A stretch of 64,000 bases of DNA from Lucifuga dentata (lineage: Eukaryota; Chordata; Actinopteri; Ophidiiformes; Bythitidae): positions 58,371 to 122,370 of the forward strand of contig VXCM01000715.1 in the NCBI GenBank assembly GCA_014773175.1. The letters are read 5' to 3'. The notes beneath the pieces are model-generated. The model saw nothing but the letters and a program-made list of their open reading frames with translations. It did not search any database and was not told the DNA's origin. Below are positions 42,603 through 56,035 of the stretch, piece after piece. Each line of letters starts with the position of its first letter. Within the stretch, counting starts at the first letter, position 1. Both the position numbers and the translations under genes were made by a program.

Positions 42603-43916
42603 GGCTATGTTCACATTACAGGCCTTAATGCTCAATTCCAATTTTTTACTCAGGTCCAATCTTTTTGTGTTGATGTTCACATTCACGTTTATAAGTAACC
42701 CATATCTGACACCAGTGTGAACACCGTTGAGGTCCTCAACTGCCACACATGCGCAGATGTAACTAAAATGTGAGCCACATGCGTACAAGAATAACAATAA
42801 CCGTATTTTTGTGTGACAGTACAAGGGACACAGTTTGCTACGTATTTTCGTGCATGTCATTTCATATATAACACTAGGTCTTCAATGTGCTGAAAATAAC
42901 ATTCAAACCAGTTTTACAAGCANGTCATTTCATATATAACACTAGGTCTTCAATGTGCTGAAAATAACATTCAAACCAGTTTTACAAGCAGAGTTAAGAA
43001 GTGTAATTTTACTGGTGGTGACCGTGAACTCCAGGGCCTGGAGTTCAGGAGCTGGCTAGGCTCAGCCTCTGCACGCTGCTGCGTGAACAACCCCGTTATG
43101 TCATCACTGCCTCACTGATTGCCTCGGGAAGTGAAGTGCTTCGCTGTTTTATGATTTTCGTATGTCTGCAAGTGCACCCCTGAAATATAAGAGGCAATCA
43201 AGATATAATGTAGATCTGAATGGGAGACAGAATATCAGTGGGTGTCCTCCCATCCCATATTTTGCCAGAACACAGGTAGCAAACTTAGTGTAAGCATACA
43301 TGGCCAGGTTTATTTGCTGCGGAGGTCTGAAGACAATGCAGATAATAAGGATGAGAATGAGAGTGAGAAGGTGACAAAAAACAAAAGCCATAGCAACTGC
43401 TCTCTTAGTGGCTGTTGCTACATGTCAGTGCAGAGAGAGGTGTGGGTACGAGAGCGGAACCAGCTATGGTGGGACCGCCATGTTCACACATTCACAGAGG
43501 AACAGTTCACTAAAAACTTTCGGATGTCTCCATATATATCCAACAAATTTAAAACTTCTTCATCTCTCTACTAACCCCTGTCAGTGTTGTTGCTCTCCTT
43601 CATATTTATTTTTACTGGGCTGCTATGAGGCGCCGACACTGAATGAGGACAACATGCAATATGCGCATGTGCAGAGAAGTGAGACATTAAAAACAAACAG
43701 ATGAATTCTGATCTGACCAGTCAAACAGTGGTCGCATAGCCAGAGATTGGATATGGATTGGATCTAGGACCACATATGTAAGTGGCCCAGATCTGATACA
43801 AAAAAAAAAAAATCAGATTTGGTTTGTTCACACTACCGTGAAAAATTCAGATCTGATTTACATGGAAGCAAAAAAGTCAGATCTGGGCCACTTCAGCGAA
43901 TAATGTGAACATAGCC
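42603..43916. mobile_element. PIF/Harbinger-type transposon with transposase remnant
   Basis: Perfect 16-bp terminal inverted repeats GGCTATGTTCACATTA (42603-42618) and its reverse complement (43901-43916), flanked by TTT and TAA, near the 3-bp TWA target typical of Harbinger. On the plus strand 43428-43565 encodes REVWVRERNQLWWDRHVHTF and EEQFTKNFRMSPY, resembling the N-terminal RxVWVRxRxxxWWDRVV..ENFRMS block of HARBI1-like nucleases. The catalytic part is missing. A 67-bp doubling at the N at 42923 (42856-42922, 42924-42990) is an assembly artefact. Confidence 0.75.
43428..43565 (+). pseudogene. HARBI1-like transposase N-terminal remnant
   Basis: Only the conserved N-terminal block is present, in a 110-codon frame (43242-43574) that starts from a non-ATG codon region of the element and stops shortly after the FRMS motif. 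No DDE catalytic motifs remain, so it cannot act as a nuclease. Confidence 0.65.
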
Positions 43917-44329
43917 TAAACGTTTAGAGGCAACATAAAATTACCCATTGTGGTGATGGTTGGTCAGTTTGATACCCTTTTAATTGTTGTTCATAAGTGT
44001 TGGTGAGTAGGTGATGATTGGTTGTCCTCTTGGGCATTGCAGTATATTACTTATTCTTAATCACTAAGTGGTGATTAAATACCTTGAGGGATATTATTTT
44101 CACAGATGGCCAGACAGCCAACCTTGAGAGCAAGGAGGCCATCTGGAAACTGGCACACAGCTGTTAAGTTAAGGCAACAAAACCCTCCGACACTTTGCAC
44201 AATATAATTTATCTCTTGCTCCCTCTGTCTGTTATTCTTTGTGCTTGTATAAATGTGTAATAAATGTGTATATATGAGTAAGCAGCTTGAATAAAGTAGA
44301 AAATGCATTGAATGAATTTGTTCCATCCC

Positions 44330-44363
<34 letters not shown>

Positions 44364-47162
44364 NTTTTTTTTTTTTTTTTTTCTTTTTTGGTGGTTAGTG
44401 CAGCATTCATTCACTGTACATCTGATTTTGGCTTTTGTAGACATCCAAGTTGTGCTTTGATACATAAAACTAAATAAATTGGTGGAGGATAACAGTATGA
44501 GCTAAATACAATTTCAAGTGTTTCCTCTTTCCTGTCATCCTGCAGAGCGAGTAAAAAGGTTTTGCCATTTCTCCACATGGAGAAATCCTTTAAAAAAATA
44601 CAGCCTGTTACTGTACAGTACATGTATTTGTATTTCTGAGATGACCCAGTTAAAAGATGAATGGCTGTTCTTTTTTATTCTTAATTATGTTTTACTAAGG
44701 TGACAAACCTGACAAGGGACATCTAATATACCAGACAAGAAATGTATAAAAGGTTGTGTATTTATGTACTGTCTTTATAGGTCTTTTTTTTTTTTTNTTT
44801 TTTTTTTTTCTTTTTTTTTTCTAGAGGACAATAAATATTAAAAACCTCTCAGGAGTATATCTAAACAATAGTATTTACCTTTGCTAGCAGTTTCCAAACT
44901 AAATACAGATGCTTGTAGGGTAATGCATTCTCTGGATATTTTGATCACTGGTATATGGCAATAAATGAAAAACTTTTGAATGCTTTCAGTCTCTTCTTTG
45001 TTCTAGCTGAACAGTACTCTGCAGGATTAAGTTGTCATATGTATTTTCCTGTGTTGAGAATGATATAAATTTTCCAATTTCCCACTGTGAGATCCATAAA
45101 CTTTTGCATCAATGACTCTGTGGCAGCTTGAATGAAAAATGTAAATCCCTTCACATTTATACACTTTGTTGTTGCTTGTTATGCTTGGAACACCATGTCA
45201 AAATTCACTGGGGTGACAAGAAAGAGAAAGATCTGCCCTGCCAAAATGGTTTGTGTATGGAAATTGAATTTATGCTTGAAGCAAAGTGCATACTGTGCAT
45301 ATTGCATAAATATTTACGACTACACTAGTGTTGCTTCAATGACACACTGACTGTATGTTACTGCCATGAAAGAACAGTCATCTCTCTCTTTGCCTTTATC
45401 AGATGTCAGATGACAGTGTTAGAACTAATGCATTATCTCTCCTGCTAGCCTTCCTCATGCAGGTTCATGCACCCACAAAAGAACAGATATGTCTCATACA
45501 CTTTTCACTTCAAGCTGTAATCAATCCATGTGATCCCCTCCATGAGTGACAGGTTGGACAGGATAGGAGCCAACAAGGACAAATGTCTTGCTGCTCCTGC
45601 CGTCAAACTTATTTAGGAGTAAGACAAGTCATCTTGGATTGTTCCGCAGAGGCAAGTGGATTTATAGGGATTAGTCAGAAGCTTAATGAGCCCGCTGGGC
45701 TCCTATCATGATTTCACAAAGAGCCAACCCATCCAGGTAATGTTAAATAAAGTATGAAATTAATTTATGAATATTTATGTCCCTCTCCAAAGAAGCCTTG
45801 CTAATCCATATGGATTTTTTGTGGATTTGGTATAGATGAGTTATTTTGAGCTAGGCCCCTTTCAAGCTGTTTATCTGCTTTGTTCACAATTAAGTGAGTG
45901 ATTAATGCAGTGATTAAGTCTTACTTATGACAAATTTTTATCTTTTATTAGTCAGCAATCAGGTGCTAGAATTGTCTTTAAATCATTTGAGATTTAGACA
46001 CATAAAGTAAAAGTAGCAGATCACTTCAGTCAATCCAGTCAGTAACTGCAGGAAAAGCACGCAATTTTCTTTCATTATCAGTCATCATCAATCTTCACTT
46101 TTTGTTTTTATATCATTAAGCATTGTTCAGTATATCTGATAATTGCCTGATTAAATGCATTGTCTTGTTATGCTTTCCAGCATAATTTTCCAATTTAACT
46201 TTGAACTTAATACACATGCACGCACACACACACAATTTGTGTGTGTTTTAATACAGTGTATGAAGACAACACAAACCATTCAAGCTCTTTATTGTATCAT
46301 TTATGCAGAGTTTGTCTGTATTCAGTGGCTGAGTGTTTGAGTGATGTGTTTTGCTGACTGCAGCTCTGAAATTGTTATGATTATCGACAAATGTGTTATG
46401 GTGCATGAATGTGAATTAATGTCATCTCTATGCTGAGGTAAAGCACAGAATGACTGACATCTACAGTGACAAGGTTAATGGATTTAAGGCAAAATGTGAC
46501 ATTATGAGCATTTCTTAATTTTCACATTAAATCCAGAATATGTGTTTCTTTTTTGTTCTGGTGTTGATGTCATAACGGTGTTTAGTTATATCTTGCCATC
46601 CATTTAAGCATGCCATGTGGATCATGGGATGCTGTAGAGTGGATAGCTTGCTTCTATCACCGCTAGTTGAGCTGATAAGACAAAACCTGTAACTTGGTAT
46701 CTGTAGAGCCACATGGTGTTTGTTTCATCGGATGTGGGAAATGTTTGAGTTTGGACACAAGAACTGTGCAGTTCAAGGTCAGACAGTATAAGGATAAAGT
46801 GGCATTTGTTTTACTGTCCATTTTAATTTGCAGGCCAATCACTGTAATCATGATTGCTTGATTGGAGGTGTCTAGGGGGTTGAAATTGAGTCACTGGACT
46901 GGAAAAAATAGCTTGAAAATGTTTTGCTGTTCCTCTGACAGGTTTCTTTAGTTGAACTTGTAACTGTAGTGGGATCAGTCAGTGGCTATTCCTAAAAGGC
47001 AGACACACCCACACCATCAATGTAATAGTTTCTCCCCATTTTGGAGCAAAATTTCCAGAATTTCATGAAACTGACACATCTTTATTCCACAATGGAACGA
47101 TTAGGACATACAAAATTTACAAATTAGGTCATTTGACAAAATAACATGAAATTTTAAAATTA

Positions 47163-47215
47163 AAATGTATGTTTTGAAAAATGGTTGGCAGTAATATAAC
47201 AAGTTGTATTTAATT
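47163..47215 (+). repeat. Fragment of the TTAA fold-back MITE family
   Basis: AAATGTATGTTTTGAAAAAT followed by GGTTGGCAGTAATATAAC aligns with the right arm of copy 1 (around 15253-15305). Truncated on both sides. Confidence 0.55.
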
Positions 47216-49556
47216 GGCATGAAACATCCCCAACAATCCTTCAATTGTACCTAACCTAATCAAAACAAAACAAGGAACCGTCAAATCTAATATTTGATGG
47301 GTCCTCAGGCTATAAGTAGCAATATATTCTAGTTTTCACTATTCAGACAACCAACATTTGCACTTCAATAAATAAAATGTTTACAGAAAGCATTGCTTTG
47401 AGTAAGAGAGGGAAATCATCACTTTTTCCAGAATAAGAATTTTCTGGTGGCTAAACCTCTACCGAAAGCTCAGAATTATCAGGCCTCATCCAGTCTTCTC
47501 AGTCAAACGAATCAGATTCAGCATCTTATTCCCCAAAAATGGGTTGACTTCTACCTCAATCATATTAATCGCAGGATCATAAATATTAACTTTCATTTGG
47601 CACTGTGATCAAAATTAATTACTATGTCACTTAGGACCATTTTAATAATCAATAGAAGCTCTCTGTCAGTAAATTGACCTTTCCCTTTGGCCTTTTCTTG
47701 TGAATAATTGAAATGCTGTGTGGCAGCAGCTCTTTTAGTATTAAATTAGTGAGAATAAAAAGATTTTTCTATCCTGGCCACTGCCTCAGAATATACAGAT
47801 GCTACTGTGGAGTCCAGACATGACATTTCACTTCAACTCAATAAAACTGGAAACGACAAACAAACAAAAAACAGAACAGGCATTGAAGTAATATCCTAAT
47901 CTCCACCAGTGAAACTGGAAGGAGGTCATATGTTTGTGAGAAAACTTGAATTTTTTCTACTGAATTGATTACTATTGAAATGATTTTCACATTTTTAAAT
48001 AATAATTATTAATTATGCAGCACTCATGGTGTGAAAATACAATGTGACATCTAAGTCTACCTCCAAATGCTCCAATGCTGCATTCAGACTCTGATGTGTT
48101 GGAGTGCCTGTAGACAAGAAACAGAAAAGTAATGGAGGGTGCAGCTTTATAGGTTAGAGAATAGCTTTGCATTATTCCATAATAAAGGGTTATTGTTAAG
48201 ATGTACAGATGTTCTGAATAATTACCAGCACAAGCATGAGGAATAAATGGTTTATCACCTGCAGTACTTTTGTGAGACATTAGCAGAGGTTAGAGGAATA
48301 AAGGAAGAGATCAAAAGAAATAAATAAAACTTTCTGAAACTACTGCATCTGCTAAATGCCTTCAATATAAAAAAAGAAAATGGCCAAGACAAAGAGACAG
48401 ATACACAGGGTGCACAGAGGCAGGAGAAAACAAAAGACGGCAGACAGATCACAGACTGAGATAAACAAACAGGCACAGGCAGGAAAACAGGCAGCAGGCA
48501 GATATGGAAGGAAATTTGCTTCTATTCAGATGTGAGGGATTATTTCTGGGAGGAGTGAAAATTGTGCGCCTTTCCCTGGGTAAATCATTCAAGACAGATT
48601 GGTAACATTGACTGGTCACTGCACAGTAAAGATCTTATTCTTTATTTTGGACTGGTTGGACTTTAATGGAATGACAATTTAACAGTCTCTGACAGGCAGA
48701 GGGCTGCAGGCAGGGTAGAGCTATGGCTTATCTTAAATACTGAACATCACAGAGGAAAAGTCAGCCATTCAGTCATTCTTCATTAACATGTGTATGTAAC
48801 TAATGCTAACTAGAGCTTGACATCACAGCCAGTTGTCTTCTGCATCAGTGCACAAGGAGATACACCCACAAAGGTTAGCAACTAAAATCTTTAATGGAAA
48901 TTTTTTAGTTTTAACAATGATAAACTGTTCGGTGATGTAACAGGTATCAATCAGTCAGACACAAAAGATGATAACTTAACCCTGTAAACTAAGTTCTAAA
49001 AAAAAATATCTAAAAGAGTCAAACAGCCTTTTCTGCACTTACACGGCTATCTGTTGAAATTGTCATGGAAAAGGGAAAAAAAAAACCATCTTGCGCTGAT
49101 ACTTAATGTTGTTTATATAAAGGAGCATATGGTGTCCCTGCCCAGCTATTGCTGTTGGGAGAATTAAGGTGAAAAATTCATTTAGTATTTTGGTTCAACT
49201 TCTTGTGACAGGCGTGAAATCTTGTTTCATACTCAAGTGTAAAAGCCTTCAAAAGACAATGGGGTTCAGCTGCAAACTGATTGTGTGTAAAATGTAATGA
49301 GGTCCCTGTTCAGAGTCAACCAAATGGGAGCTAATTGCTTTGTTCGGTTCATGTAAGGTAAGGGTAAGGGCTCAAGGCAACATGTCCCTATTCCCATTGT
49401 TGTTTTCATCCTAGTGCAGAGCAAATTAGGGCCTGGAGTCCCTCGATAAGTTATTTCAGTGTGTGCCTTTTCTTGTTCAACAAACAGCCTGTTACACACA
49501 ATCATATCTGGTTACTGTAATTTATTGTTCTCTAAATTAATTTTGCAGAATGTTGA

Positions 49557-49612
49557 TTATTCATTCATTTGTCTTATCCACTCATCACATGTAGCAGGGA
49601 CAGCCTTATCTG
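49557..49612 (-). repeat. SINE 3' tail fragment, reverse orientation
   Basis: The minus strand reads GCTGTCCCTGCTACATGTGA then GAGTGGATAAGACAAATGAA, a decayed copy of the tail seen at 31263-31340. Confidence 0.5.
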
Positions 49613-50529
49613 AATTTTGAAAATCCTTGGTGTGACTCAAACAAACTTATACTGACTGACTAGAGGACGTAAAAGATTAAAAAAAAAAAATCCAAACCTT
49701 TTCTTGTCATAGCTGTAAAGACTCAGAGGACTTAAAGACTCAGAGAACTCAAAATCCAAATCAGTTCAGAGGAAAGTTTTTATGTTGGGCACAACTGGGA
49801 AAACAGGTCAAGAAAAAAAGAAAAAGCACAATCCTTAGAACAGAGGTTTGGGTCATCACCAGGTAATCCAACACAGAGAATCCAGGGTAAACAAACCAAA
49901 TCAACAGGCAGAGAGCAAAGTCTAGAGAGCCAGACAAATGGTACAGATTCAGCCAACGCTAGCAATACCGAGAACTGCTGCAGTAAGAGCAAACATGGTT
50001 TCTCACGAGGAGGAACAGAAACAAGAGTCCCTAAAATTGTGTCTTGTTTTCTTGTTTTTGTGGTAATAGTAATAGTGTTGATTGCTGAATCTGAGACAGG
50101 AAATTAAAACTAGTAAGGCAGGAAGTGTCTCTAAAATGCTACAACTAGAAGCAGGCATTGAATAAGGGAGTGCCTGCAAAGTGTTTTAGCTGAAAGCTGG
50201 TGTTGCAACAGTACAAGCATAACTCATATTTGGTTGCAGAAGTGAAAGGTCCATCGAAATAATAGAAACAAACAAAAAACTGGCATGACTGAAAACTGGC
50301 ATGGAAACTGAAAGTGGCATGCATATTGCTTCTTCCCCGCTATCAAGAGCAACTCTGACAAGAACAGATATGAGAGATATGAAAAGTATAGCCTTCAGCT
50401 TTATGCCTGTCTCCTCCTTTTTCTCCTTTTCCTTCTCCTTTTGCTCCCCAGCAGTTTGTGAGAAATTGTGAGTAGTATGGATTGTTCCTTGGAATCATAT
50501 AGGCAAGCCAGTAATGAGGATATGATCCA

Positions 50530-50740
50530 CAGGCCTGCTGAGCTGGAAAGTGTGGGAGGGGGAAGGAGAGGGAAAGATTAGCCAAAGAAGAGGAGTAGAA
50601 GGAGGTGAGAGAAAATGAGGACAGAAGGGGGGAAGGAAAAAGGAAGAGAAGTGAGAAAGGGGTGAGGAGAAAACATGAAACGGGAGACTGCAGAGAAGGG
50701 GAACTGGAGGGAAAATGAGAGATGAGAGGAGATAACAGTG
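50530..50740 (+). repeat. Purine-rich tract (about 200 bp)
   Basis: Nearly all A/G on the plus strand with few interruptions; potential triplex-forming DNA. The 165-codon minus-strand ORF over it is low-complexity Ser/Pro/Leu/Phe and not a gene. Confidence 0.75.
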
Positions 50741-51769
50741 TTTGTGGAGCTTTCCTACATCTCCAGGCTCCAACTGGACCCACCAACAGAAACATCTGCT
50801 CTGGGCTGCAAGAGATGAAAGGAGCATTTCCCCGCATCATTATAACACATGTACATGTTATTTTGTTGATACTAAGGAAAACTTGCCACCAAATTGTGAA
50901 ACGTGTTATTTTTCTTTGTCCAAAACTCTACCATTTATTGATACCTTTGAGTTACTTTCCCTGACAAATGTTGAAAGATTAAGTATGCATATATGATAAA
51001 GTGCTCAAACAGTGGAAATACTGTAATCACTGCTGCCCATAGGGAGTCAATCAGTCAGCAAATCCTGAGCCTAACATAAGCAGCAATAGTGAAATTAATC
51101 ACCTGGAATAAAGTAAGGTCTGCATTTTCAGTTTTCCATTTTTCAAAATGACACAGAGAAAACAAGGCCAGCGCTGATGATTAAGCACATTGTACTTGAC
51201 ACCTAATAAGTCTGAGATCTGATAGATGGTCCTGCAAGAGGGCAGAGTGGATAGAAAGAGAAACTGTTTCCAGCTATGTTCTGTGTCCCACTAATAACTT
51301 TTTTCCTACTGTTCTACTCACATCTAAAGAGCCATTTTGAGGCTATGAAAAACAGAAATTGGTGCAGCTGGCTGGTGTTACAGCCTGAATGAAGGCTGGA
51401 GTTACAGGTGAAAGTGAAGCATGTTACCTTGCCTAATTGTGTTTAGTTTATGGTTAAGGTCAGGGGTTAAACTGGGATTTTGAGATGGTGAAACTGTCAA
51501 CTGAGTTTATTACATTCATGCAATATCCTTTGAAATAATCCATTAACAGCTTCCTCTTCCTCTTTCCATTTCTGTAAGTTATGGTAGCCTAACTGGTTGG
51601 TCAGAATTAGGTAGAGCTTGTAGCTCAATGACTATACCCCAAGCTAACAACGTACCCAACTCAAACTCTATCTACATGTAATTTGATACTGACTGGGACA
51701 TCTTGAAAGGTGTCTTACAACATATTTAATTTACAATAGACTGTACAATATATTGTATTTACATATAAT

Positions 51770-51809
51770 ACTATATATATACATATATATATATATGTAT
51801 ATATATATC
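51770..51809. repeat. (AT)n microsatellite
   Basis: Self-complementary ATATATACATATATAT-type run. Confidence 0.9.
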
Positions 51810-53154
51810 AGTGGCTATTAAACCAAATTTGTTCTAAGGATGAATTGACTGATTCTCTTCCACTGGCTTACTTTATCAGCATGAATTGCATGCACGCTTT
51901 TTTTCCTGTCTCACTAAAACAAACAACGAGCATAATTTGTGGTTTCTGTGGTTCAGTAGCATTGACCTCCAGTGTCCACTGGACATAATTTGGTAGTGTT
52001 TCAGCCACACATATTAAGCGGAGCAGAGAGCGTGCAGGACTCAAAATGTATCTGATAGAGACACACTCACAGATTGATAGGACAGAACGGATTCTAAATT
52101 GTTCTAACCAACTGACTGTATCTGAATCATCTGTGATGGAAATCAGGGGTAAAAGACAGGTGGTCCAGCAATCTTGAAGGTGCTGGAACCCCTGGTTGGG
52201 ATTATGTGTGTTACTCTGCTCCGAGTTCCAGTTTGCTGTGAGGACCATCTTGTGTTCCTCGTCTAGTCACATACATGGTAGAAACATAATCTGTCCGCTG
52301 CCGCTGTCATCCCACTGTTTCTCTTCCTGTGTTTCTTGTTATTCTTCACTGTCAAGATTCTCATAAAAGTTGCCATAAACATAATCTTAAAAAAAGAAAG
52401 AAGGAAAAAGATGCCAGAGGATGGTGGCCATCATGTGTGACTCAGTTTTTGTCGAACATGACAGCAGATATAAAAACCTGTCTTGGATGCTGCTTTTTCT
52501 GACACCTCCAGTCATAATTTTTTTTTTTTTTTTTNTTTTGGTATGGTTGTAGCATTATTATCCACCCTCTGGCTAGACATGGCAGCTGCCCCCACAGCTA
52601 ATTTATGACTTAATTTGTTACTTCTGTTGTCGATGATGCATTCTTGGAAGGGAAACCTCTCATTACTGGAGCTGGAGAGCAGGCATTTAATTGTCTTTGA
52701 TAGTGTAATTAAGTTTTGTAAATAGCAAAATTTTACCATGCATAGAGCTGTACATTCATACAATTCAGCTAGACCTTTTTAATTTGTTAAGAGAAATTAA
52801 AGTCAAAAGCTGCAACAAAGTTTAATTTAAATAATTTTAAACACCTGAATGAGAACAAGAGCATTCATAACTTTCTTATAATTTTGCTGCTTTCTGATAT
52901 GAGAACTGTGCTTTAGGAAATTTTGATTTTGATTGAATTAGATTTTGATGTGAAGCACATTGTGTGTTCATTTCCATTGCACATGCGCCATCAACTTGAT
53001 TAAAATAAAAACATGTTCAAATGCATTCATTCATATTTCCAATCATTATGAGATAATATTTACAGAAGAATATGACTAGGAAAACTATAAAACATATGCT
53101 GTGAAAGGGTATGATTTTGCTTTACTTATTCTTAAGCTGTTTTGTTTTAGAGAC

Positions 53155-53168
53155 ACAGAGAGAGAGAG

Positions 53169-53228
<60 letters not shown>
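53155..53228 (+). repeat. (GA)n microsatellite
   Basis: About 74 bp of AG repeats with small interruptions at its left end. Confidence 0.95.
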
Positions 53229-53230
<2 letters not shown>

Positions 53231-53589
53231 AAGCACGGCACATAGTTCCCTGAGGTGGTTCTGCCTCATTCTCTGCAGCTCACATGCTGTAATGATACTG
53301 TTTTTGGAAAAAAAAAAAAATAGAGAAATGCAGGTAAAGGGCTTGTTATGGATGCCACACAGTGATTCCATCTCCTCACATTTTGGTATTGCTGTGTTGG
53401 CTGATAAGCTCGCTCCCACTCACTGCTTCATCGCATCTCAGGCTGTTACAACAGCCAAGAGCTTTGGCTCCCATAGGGGTAGACATTTAAAATTTCCAGG
53501 AAAGTAATTACAGAACTGGACACATTTCCAATAATACTTGCCAATAAAGGTAGACTGTATCACTGGCCTTGGATTCCAAATTGTGCGGA

Positions 53590-53710
53590 CCATAGTCCTG
53601 ATTGTGTTCTTTGCCTGAGGAAGACCTTGTTGGTCAAAATGTTACATTAAATAAAGCCTCTTCTTGGGAAATTGAAACTCAGTGTGCGGTCGACCTTCTC
53701 CTCTTCCTGA
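53590..53710 (+). repeat. Unclassified repeat fragment
   Basis: TTGCCTGAGGAAGACCTTGT, then TGGTCAAAATGTTACATTAA and ATAAAGCCTC resembles widespread fish repeat ends of the type GAGGAAGACCCTGCTGGTCGAAACGTT. The parent family is not certain. Confidence 0.4.
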
Positions 53711-55105
53711 TTGTGTTCTTCACATTTATTCCTTTTTCTTTTTCTTTCATGGGGTATAGTATTTCTGATTCAACATGCATGATAATATGGAATCAATCAA
53801 AGGTGATTTAATTCATTCACCTCAAGCAGCCAATGATCAAAAGCACAAAGTTCCTCCTGTATCGTCTATCATATCTTATAGGGTAAAAACAACATTCCAT
53901 CAACCATATTTAATGTTTAAAACAATGAAATGTGATTGCATTTCGCACTCAGAGAGAGAAAAAAAGCATAATTCAATGGTTTAGAACTAATGTACATGCA
54001 TGGAACTACACTGGCACATTTGAATTGCATTTTGGGTATTTAGATCATCACCAATACCCTAGTTTGAAAGGCCAAACATGGATTTGAAGACATGTTCAGT
54101 CATCTGAACATGTATTCATGATTTGTGTGTGAAAATAGAGTTTGACTTGTTGTTTTTAGTTCCTTGTAATGTTTGCAGTGTTGTAATTTATTATGTTACA
54201 CTCAATGCGAGTCACTCAAGATCAGAGAATGGCTTACTTGCTTATAATTTCAATGTATGTGTGTGCATGCATTGTAAATGTGAATGTGAGTGTACTTATC
54301 TTAGCGTATGCAAGCCTGTTGAGTATTATTCTGTTTCCATGGCAACAGACCACTGACGTTTCTGACATTTCAATCCTGCCATTCTTAATTTAGCAAAGAT
54401 GCCTGGACATGCTTTCATTTATACAGCATGGACACAAATAAATTCAGAACACTGACATTCAGCTTAAATTTGACCACAGGTGACAATTCAGCGCTAATGT
54501 TTTTTTTGTTTTTTGTTTTTGGACTGTGAGAGGAAATAGAATGTATCAACACTCACATTCAAATCAATTTGTGACAGTGTTATTCATTAACTGTGTATTT
54601 TACCTCAAAATAGAATGTAATCGCTCTCTGATGCAGACCTGTGATTCTGTTTCCTATTAAACAGGTTTACCTTGGCTTCCCAGAATGGTGAGCCTAACAG
54701 ATACTACAAATCACAGCGGTGCAGACAGGAGTGTGTATCGTTTTACCTGCTAAGTGTATAGTGGCAGGTGTTTAGAATGGGTACAGAGGGAATTAGGGGG
54801 TTTAGAGGTGATTCAGAGCATAGTTTCCTGTTTTGGTTATATCAGGGTGCCAGCGACATGAATATTTGAAATATGTCTGTGAGCATCCATATGAAAACAA
54901 TACAGGTAGGTGGTCTGAATCCTAATAAAGGGGCTCTCTGGTGTGAAACAGAGCAAGGCAGTAGCTCTTGAGGAAACCTGCAGGAATTGATGGACCCAGC
55001 TGCTTGGAAGAGCAAGCACGTTTAGCTGTAATATAAAAAAGTACATATGATAATGCAATGCAAAGTCACTATAGTATATCTGACAGTATAAGATCATCCA
55101 TTATT
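53711..55105. other. Unassigned flank
   Basis: AT-rich sequence with no exon, RNA gene or named repeat that I can support. Confidence 0.6.
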
Positions 55106-55107
55106 TA

Positions 55108-55141
<34 letters not shown>

Positions 55142-55148
55142 TTTTTTT
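55106..55148. repeat. (AT)n followed by poly-T
   Basis: TATATATATATATATATA then about 25 T. Confidence 0.9.
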
Positions 55149-55749
55149 AACCAACTCATACATTCCTTTATACATCTTTGACTGTGCCAGCAGAACATTT
55201 GCACAGTTCATGGTTTGACAATGATGAGGAGCAATTATCAAGTAGGGCTTGCAAGAATCGAATAGAAGAGCTGGAAACTTGCAAAAGAAAACACATCAAC
55301 AAAACTTAATACTTTAATTCCAACTGTCTGCAAAACAGTCAGCCATTGCTGCACTCATTTTATTTCCCTCAGTGTCCATTTCAGTGTTTCATTTTCAGCA
55401 CAGATGAGTGTGCACACAATCAATAAGTGCTTTCAGCTGCTGCTCATTCTCAAGCTCCATTTCAGCACTCTTGGGTTAAAAACAAAGTCATCTTTTCAGC
55501 TTATTTTTTTTTTAGATAGTGAGATACTTAAATTGTGAAAATTTTAAGAAAGATGATGCTGGATGATGAATCATAAAATACAACAGTACAAGAACAAGAA
55601 AAAGGACAGCAAAGATTTAGACTCAGCTCATACTGGCTTATTTACACCATCTATGAACATTACAAACCAGATTTAATTTGGACATATGCAAATGCAAGAA
55701 TCCAAGAAGCCAGTCAATATGAGAATTTTGTGATTTAATTGACGAGGAG

Positions 55750-56035
55750 TTGGATTCAGCATTTCCACGACTATATACTATTATGAACAATTGTTACTGT
55801 AGCATTTTGTAGTAATTAATTTCCAAAGTTCCTTGTACAGAAGTGCGATTGTTAAAATTTCTCATGTTTGATGAGCCCTAAAAATTTAAATTTTCACTAG
55901 TTTAAAAAAAACTTTCATGGTTAGATTCAGAACTTCCAAGACTACAAATGCAACACATTATGAACAATATTTACTGTAGCATTTTGGTGTAATTAATTTC
56001 CATTTAATTAATTTCCATTTCCTGGTCCTTGTGCA
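55750..56035 (+). repeat. Diverged local tandem duplication (about 180-bp period)
   Basis: TATGAACAATTGTTACTGTA, then GCATTTTGTAGTAATTAATT and CCTTGTACAG at 55790-55840 recur as TATGAACAATATTTACTGTA, GCATTTTGGTGTAATTAATT and CCTTGTGCAG at 55962-56036. No N lies between them, so this is a real, old duplication. Confidence 0.75.

Larger units (their letters stand above)
43917..53154. other. Long gene-poor flank
   Basis: AT-rich. Poly-T tracts broken by Ns at 44332-44382 and 44784-44819, a fold-back-family fragment at 47163-47215, a reversed SINE tail at 49557-49612, a purine-rich tract at 50530-50740, an (AT)n patch at 51770-51809 and a poly-T with N at 52518-52539. No exon recognised. Confidence 0.65.

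Noticed and set aside
50343..50840. 165-codon minus-strand ORF
   Set aside because: Low-complexity Ser/Pro/Leu/Phe translation of a polypurine tract, no domain, no splice context.
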